Source: Selenomonadaceae bacterium (GTDB lineage: Bacteria; Bacillota; Negativicutes; Selenomonadales; Selenomonadaceae). Taken from it: a stretch of DNA of 8,603 nucleotides. The stretch lies in the NCBI GenBank assembly GCA_017445435.1, contig JAFSUE010000285.1, forward strand, positions 1-8,603, in the 5' to 3' direction. Below are positions 6,551 through 8,603 of this stretch, one piece after another. Position 1 is the stretch's first letter; each line of letters opens with the position of its first letter. Position numbers and translations under genes: made by a program. The notes below the pieces were generated by a model. That model made no database searches. It had not been told where the DNA came from and saw nothing but the letters and a program-made list of their open reading frames with translations.

Positions 6551-6582
6551 GCGCCCTGTTGTGAATTTGTTTTTAGTTTTTT
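6525..6582 (+). terminator. probable terminator of the exporter-ttcA unit, overlapping the next promoter
   Basis: ACAAATTCAC (6525-6534) and GTGAATTTGT (6561-6570) are perfect 10-base complements. GGTG/CGCC (6540-6543 with 6552-6555) can pair further in, and the stem is followed by TTTTAGTTTTTT. In a transcript reading through from ttcA this should fold and terminate. A transcript starting at about 6557 contains only the right arm, so it escapes. The promoter -10 sits in the loop. The stem is AT-rich, which lowers confidence. Confidence 0.5.
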
Positions 6583-6675
6583 AATTGAAAGGGGGAAGGC
6601 TGCTCCGAAGCGGCGAGACGGCTTTTCAGTCGACAAGCTCGGGACGCGGTACAGATCGCGTTAGGCAGCGGAATA
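6583..6675 (+). promoter_or_regulatory. structured 5' leader of the 3D-domain gene, possible riboswitch-like element
   Basis: The leader is clearly richer in G and C than the DNA around it and ends at the ATG. Complementary segments include GCTGC (6599-6603) with GCAGC (6665-6669), which would close the whole element; GCTGC with GCGGC (6610-6614) as a competing local hairpin; CGAG (6614-6617) with CTCG (6638-6641); and GACGCG (6643-6648) with CGCGTT (6657-6662) around an eight-base loop. The right arm of the closing stem ends six bases before the ATG and covers the only SD-like purines (AGG at 6663-6665), so the two folds could switch translation on and off. Genes for 3D-domain wall proteins are often under riboswitch control in other bacteria. 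I cannot assign it to a named class: the ydaO (c-di-AMP) and GEMM (c-di-GMP) core strings are not present in full. Confidence 0.5.
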
Positions 6676-7314
6676 ATGAAGCGTAGTATTTGGAAGAAAA
6701 TTAAATCTAGTAAAAATAAAATTGCAATGTGCTTGATGATGGCAGGACTTTCAGCATTTAGCGTTGGTTTCACGGGACAAAGTGAAGTTGTACAGCCAGT
6801 GAAAGTTGCGGCGATTGAAGATAAAATCAACGTCGAAATTCCTACAGCTGAAAATAACTACATCAATCAAACTGCAGAATTTGTGAATGTAACAGCACGT
6901 GAGGCGGTGGTTGAACCACCAAAAGACGCGGCGATTGAGCCGATTGGTACGATGGAAAATGTAACTTACCTCACGGATGAAAATAATATTGAGGCAGAAA
7001 CAGTAGATTATAATTACAGCGAAGAAATGAACTATAGAGCTGTCATGGCAATGGAAGCAACGGCGTATCTTCCGACTGACGGTGACGGCGCATGTATCAC
7101 GGCTTTAGGCATTCCTGCAACTTATGGCGTTGTAGCAGTTGACCCAAGCGTCATTCCGTTGGGAAGTCGTGTTTATATTCCTGGCTACGGTATGGCTATT
7201 GCGGCTGACACAGGCGGCGCGATTGTTGGATATTGTATCGACCTTTGCATGGAAAGTTATTCAGAGGCTATGAATTTTGGACGCCGTGTCGTAACAGTTT
7301 ACGTTTTGGATTAA
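6676..7314 (+). CDS. secreted 3D (Asp-Asp-Asp) domain protein, probable cell-wall enzyme
   Basis: 212 residues. The N-terminus is a signal peptide or signal anchor: a basic stretch (K2-K15) followed by a hydrophobic core at about 16-34 (IAMCLMMAGLSAFSVGF). Residues 36-120 are an acidic, low-complexity linker with two related AAIE segments (45-48 and 85-88). The C-terminal 3D domain runs from about 125 to the end: EATAY, TALG, VAVDP (D156), IPLGSRVYIPGYG (160-172), AADTGGAI (D178), IDL (D189). The three aspartates that name the domain are all present, and the fold is related to the MltA lytic transglycosylase barrel, so an action on peptidoglycan is likely. There is no LysM, G5 or SH3 wall-binding module. 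Cysteines at 140, 187 and 191 are unusual for an exported domain. The ATG has only a weak SD, which suits control by the structured leader before it. Confidence 0.88.
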   Translation: MKRSIWKKIKSSKNKIAMCLMMAGLSAFSVGFTGQSEVVQPVKVAAIEDKINVEIPTAENNYINQTAEFVNVTAREAVVEPPKDAAIEPIGTMENVTYLTDENNIEAETVDYNYSEEMNYRAVMAMEATAYLPTDGDGACITALGIPATYGVVAVDPSVIPLGSRVYIPGYGMAIAADTGGAIVGYCIDLCMESYSEAMNFGRRVVTVYVLD

Positions 7315-7375
7315 TAAATATTTTTATAAGTTTTTGATAAAATTTCATTTAGTAAATTTTTAATTTTTAATTAAA

Positions 7376-7406
7376 CTACTTTTTCTTTGACGCAAAGAAA
7401 AAGTAG
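7376..7406. repeat. 14-bp perfect hairpin, repeat-like element
   Basis: CTACTTTTTCTTTG (7376-7389), three-base loop ACG, CAAAGAAAAAGTAG (7393-7406). The stem is perfect over 14 pairs. On the plus strand it is followed by CAAAAAG and not by a T tract; on the minus strand by TTTAATT. Strings of this kind recur between genes in many bacterial genomes, so it may be a dispersed intergenic repeat rather than a gene-specific signal. Confidence 0.65.
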
Positions 7407-7453
7407 CAAAAAGAAACAGCCCGCTGAAATCGCATCACGCGATTTACGCGGGC
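7407..7453 (-). terminator. candidate terminator for alanine racemase
   Basis: Read on the minus strand: GCCCGC (7453-7448), a 2x2 mismatch, AAATCGC (7445-7439), five-base loop, GCGATTT (7433-7427), GCGGGC (7424-7419), then TGTTTCTTTTT. Thirteen base pairs interrupted by one small internal loop, with a T-rich tail, give a good terminator 37 bases or more beyond the alr stop. Confidence 0.55.
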
Positions 7454-7485
7454 GGGCGCACGTCCTGTGCGCCCTTTCTTTATTT
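7454..7485 (+). terminator. Rho-independent terminator of the 3D-domain gene
   Basis: GGGCGCAC (7454-7461), loop GTCCT, GTGCGCCC (7467-7474), then TTTCTTTATTT. The stem is perfect, eight pairs and almost all G-C, and lies about 140 bases after the stop of the 3D-domain gene. It ends just before the alr stop codon, so it also keeps plus-strand transcription out of alr. Confidence 0.7.
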
Positions 7486-7489
7486 GAAA

Positions 7490-8590
7490 TTAAATGTAAA
7501 TACGCGGTACATGGTTTGAAATTAAACAGGTGACTTCGTAGTTGATAGTTTTCAAATGTTTAGCCGCGTCATCTCCCGTGATTAAATCAGAGCCGAATAA
7601 AATAACTTCGTCGCCAATCTTCACGTCGTGAATGTCTGTAACGTCAACCATAAATTGATCCATACAGACGCGCCCAGCAATTGGTGCAAGTTGCCCGTTA
7701 ATTTCGACGTGAAAATTTTTGTAAGCACGAATGTAACCATCAGCGTAGCCAATCGGCAACGTTGCAATAATCGAATCACGCGCCGCGATAAATTCTCGCC
7801 CGTACCCAATGGAAACGCCTTTGGGTATTTTTTTTATGTAAACGATACGCGCAATTAATTTCATCGCTGGTTGAAGTTCAATCGTGCGTTGGACTTCGGC
7901 GGAAGGATAAAAGCCGTATGAAATAATTCCAGCACGTACCATATCCAAATGCGCGGCGGGAAGTTCCAAAATTGCGGCAGATTCGGCAACGTGACAAATT
8001 TTAACGTCAACGCCAATAGCACGAATTTTTTCAGCAGTTGCCTTGAAAATTTCCAACTGATTCAGCGTAAAAGTTTTGTCCTTAATATCAGCGTCGGCAA
8101 AATGCGTGAACAGTCCCTCAAGTTCGACGTTCGGCAAGCTGTCAATTTGCGCGGCAACGTCAACTGCGGCGTCTGGGAAAATTCCAATTCGCCCCATACC
8201 TGTTTCAATCGCCAAATGAACTTTCGCTACTGTACCGATTTTCGCGGCGGCGTCAGAAATTTTTTCCGCCAAGTCGAAGTCTGAAACAGTCAGCGTAATT
8301 TTATTTTCGACGGAAATTTTTACAGCGTCATTCGGAATTAACCCTAGAATTAAAATTGGCTGGCTAAAACCTGCGCGGCGAAGTTCAAGCGCTTCATCAA
8401 CAGTAGCGACGGCTAAAAAATCTGCGCCGCATTCAACGACAACTTTCGACACTTCAACTGCGCCGTGACCGTAAGCATTTGCCTTGACGACGGCACAAAG
8501 TTTTGCAGTCGGTTGAATATGGCGGCGAATTTCTGTAAAATTATGGCGAATTGCACTAAGATTTATTTCTGCGTAAGCGTCTCGATTCAT
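7490..8590 (-). CDS. alr: alanine racemase
   Basis: PLP-dependent cytosolic enzyme interconverting L- and D-alanine, the source of D-alanine for peptidoglycan. The 366 residues are the normal length. The PLP lysine is K36 in AVVKANAYGHG. Downstream come IETGMGRIG (128-136), GLFTHFADAD (159-168), HVAESAAI (200-207), RAGI (219-222) with the arginine that faces the PLP ring nitrogen, and the second catalytic residue Y263 in SIGYGREF. CMDQFMVDVT marks the C-terminal beta domain, and SNHVPRIY the C-terminus. The ATG is preceded by GGAGTG (8603-8598) at the window edge. One small oddity is glutamate at 203, where many alanine racemases have asparagine next to the phosphate-binding serine. It is convergent with the 3D-domain gene, and both concern the cell wall, but they are transcribed separately. 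Confidence 0.97.
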   Translation of the reverse strand: MNRDAYAEINLSAIRHNFTEIRRHIQPTAKLCAVVKANAYGHGAVEVSKVVVECGADFLAVATVDEALELRRAGFSQPILILGLIPNDAVKISVENKITLTVSDFDLAEKISDAAAKIGTVAKVHLAIETGMGRIGIFPDAAVDVAAQIDSLPNVELEGLFTHFADADIKDKTFTLNQLEIFKATAEKIRAIGVDVKICHVAESAAILELPAAHLDMVRAGIISYGFYPSAEVQRTIELQPAMKLIARIVYIKKIPKGVSIGYGREFIAARDSIIATLPIGYADGYIRAYKNFHVEINGQLAPIAGRVCMDQFMVDVTDIHDVKIGDEVILFGSDLITGDDAAKHLKTINYEVTCLISNHVPRIYI

Positions 8591-8603
8591 ATTAAATCAC
8601 TCC

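Noticed and set aside
6583..6675. Assignment of the leader to the c-di-GMP-I (GEMM) or c-di-AMP (ydaO) class
   Set aside because: Only fragments match (GGGACGC, TAGGCAGCGG). The GEMM GGCAAACC and AAAGCC segments and the ydaO core strings are missing, so the class is left open.
6585..6690. Open frame of about 33 codons through the leader, in frame with a TTG at 6585 and near AGGGGG (6590-6595)
   Set aside because: No start codon lies at a proper distance after the AGGGGG, the product would be Arg/Gly/Ser-rich as expected from translating a structured RNA, and the base pairing explains the composition better.
1..8603. CRISPR array, tRNA or rRNA genes, insertion sequence or prophage genes
   Set aside because: No regularly spaced repeats, no tRNA-like cloverleaf or rRNA segment, and no transposase or integrase motif seen on either strand.

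Overview
The window reads as ordinary chromosomal DNA from a bacterium with strong Shine-Dalgarno (SD) signals, fairly AT-rich intergenic regions and Bacillota-type genes: a LysE/RhtB exporter, a TtcA-like PP-loop protein, a 3D-domain secreted protein and alanine racemase. The coding sequence mixes A/T runs such as AAAATTTT with frequent GCG and GAC codons. I suspect a Negativicutes-like lineage, but that is inference; no rRNA or other phylogenetic marker is present.

Layout, left to right. (1) 1-598, minus strand: two overlapping genes of unknown function, the second cut by the window edge, with a good promoter (648-676) and an inverted repeat in the operator position (617-638). (2) 599-767: short intergenic region with a trpC-side terminator and AGCTTTTAG direct repeats. 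(3) 768-4614, minus strand: a tight tryptophan operon in transcription order trpE-trpG-trpD-trpC. It carries chorismate to anthranilate (TrpE+TrpG), then phosphoribosyl-anthranilate (TrpD), then, after an isomerase step not encoded here, indole-3-glycerol phosphate (TrpC). trpF, trpB and trpA are not in the window; the operon ends at trpC with a terminator. (4) 4615-5018: a 404-base divergent intergenic region with no recognisable T-box, Trp-codon leader or TRAP site. (5) 5019-6430, plus strand: a two-gene unit, a LysE-family exporter (TTG start) and a TtcA-type tRNA-thiolation ATPase. (6) 6431-7314, plus strand: a strong promoter lying inside a perfect 10-bp palindrome that also looks like the terminator of the previous unit, then a GC-richer, foldable leader of about 90 bases reaching the ATG, then a secreted 3D-domain protein. 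(7) 7315-7489: three consecutive hairpins between convergent genes. (8) 7490-8590, minus strand: alanine racemase, complete, with its SD at the very edge.

The genes are mostly core metabolism. The best candidates for something undescribed are non-coding: the structured leader of the 3D-domain gene, the promoter embedded in a terminator palindrome in front of it, and the unidentified two-gene unit at the left edge with its own palindromic operator-like site.
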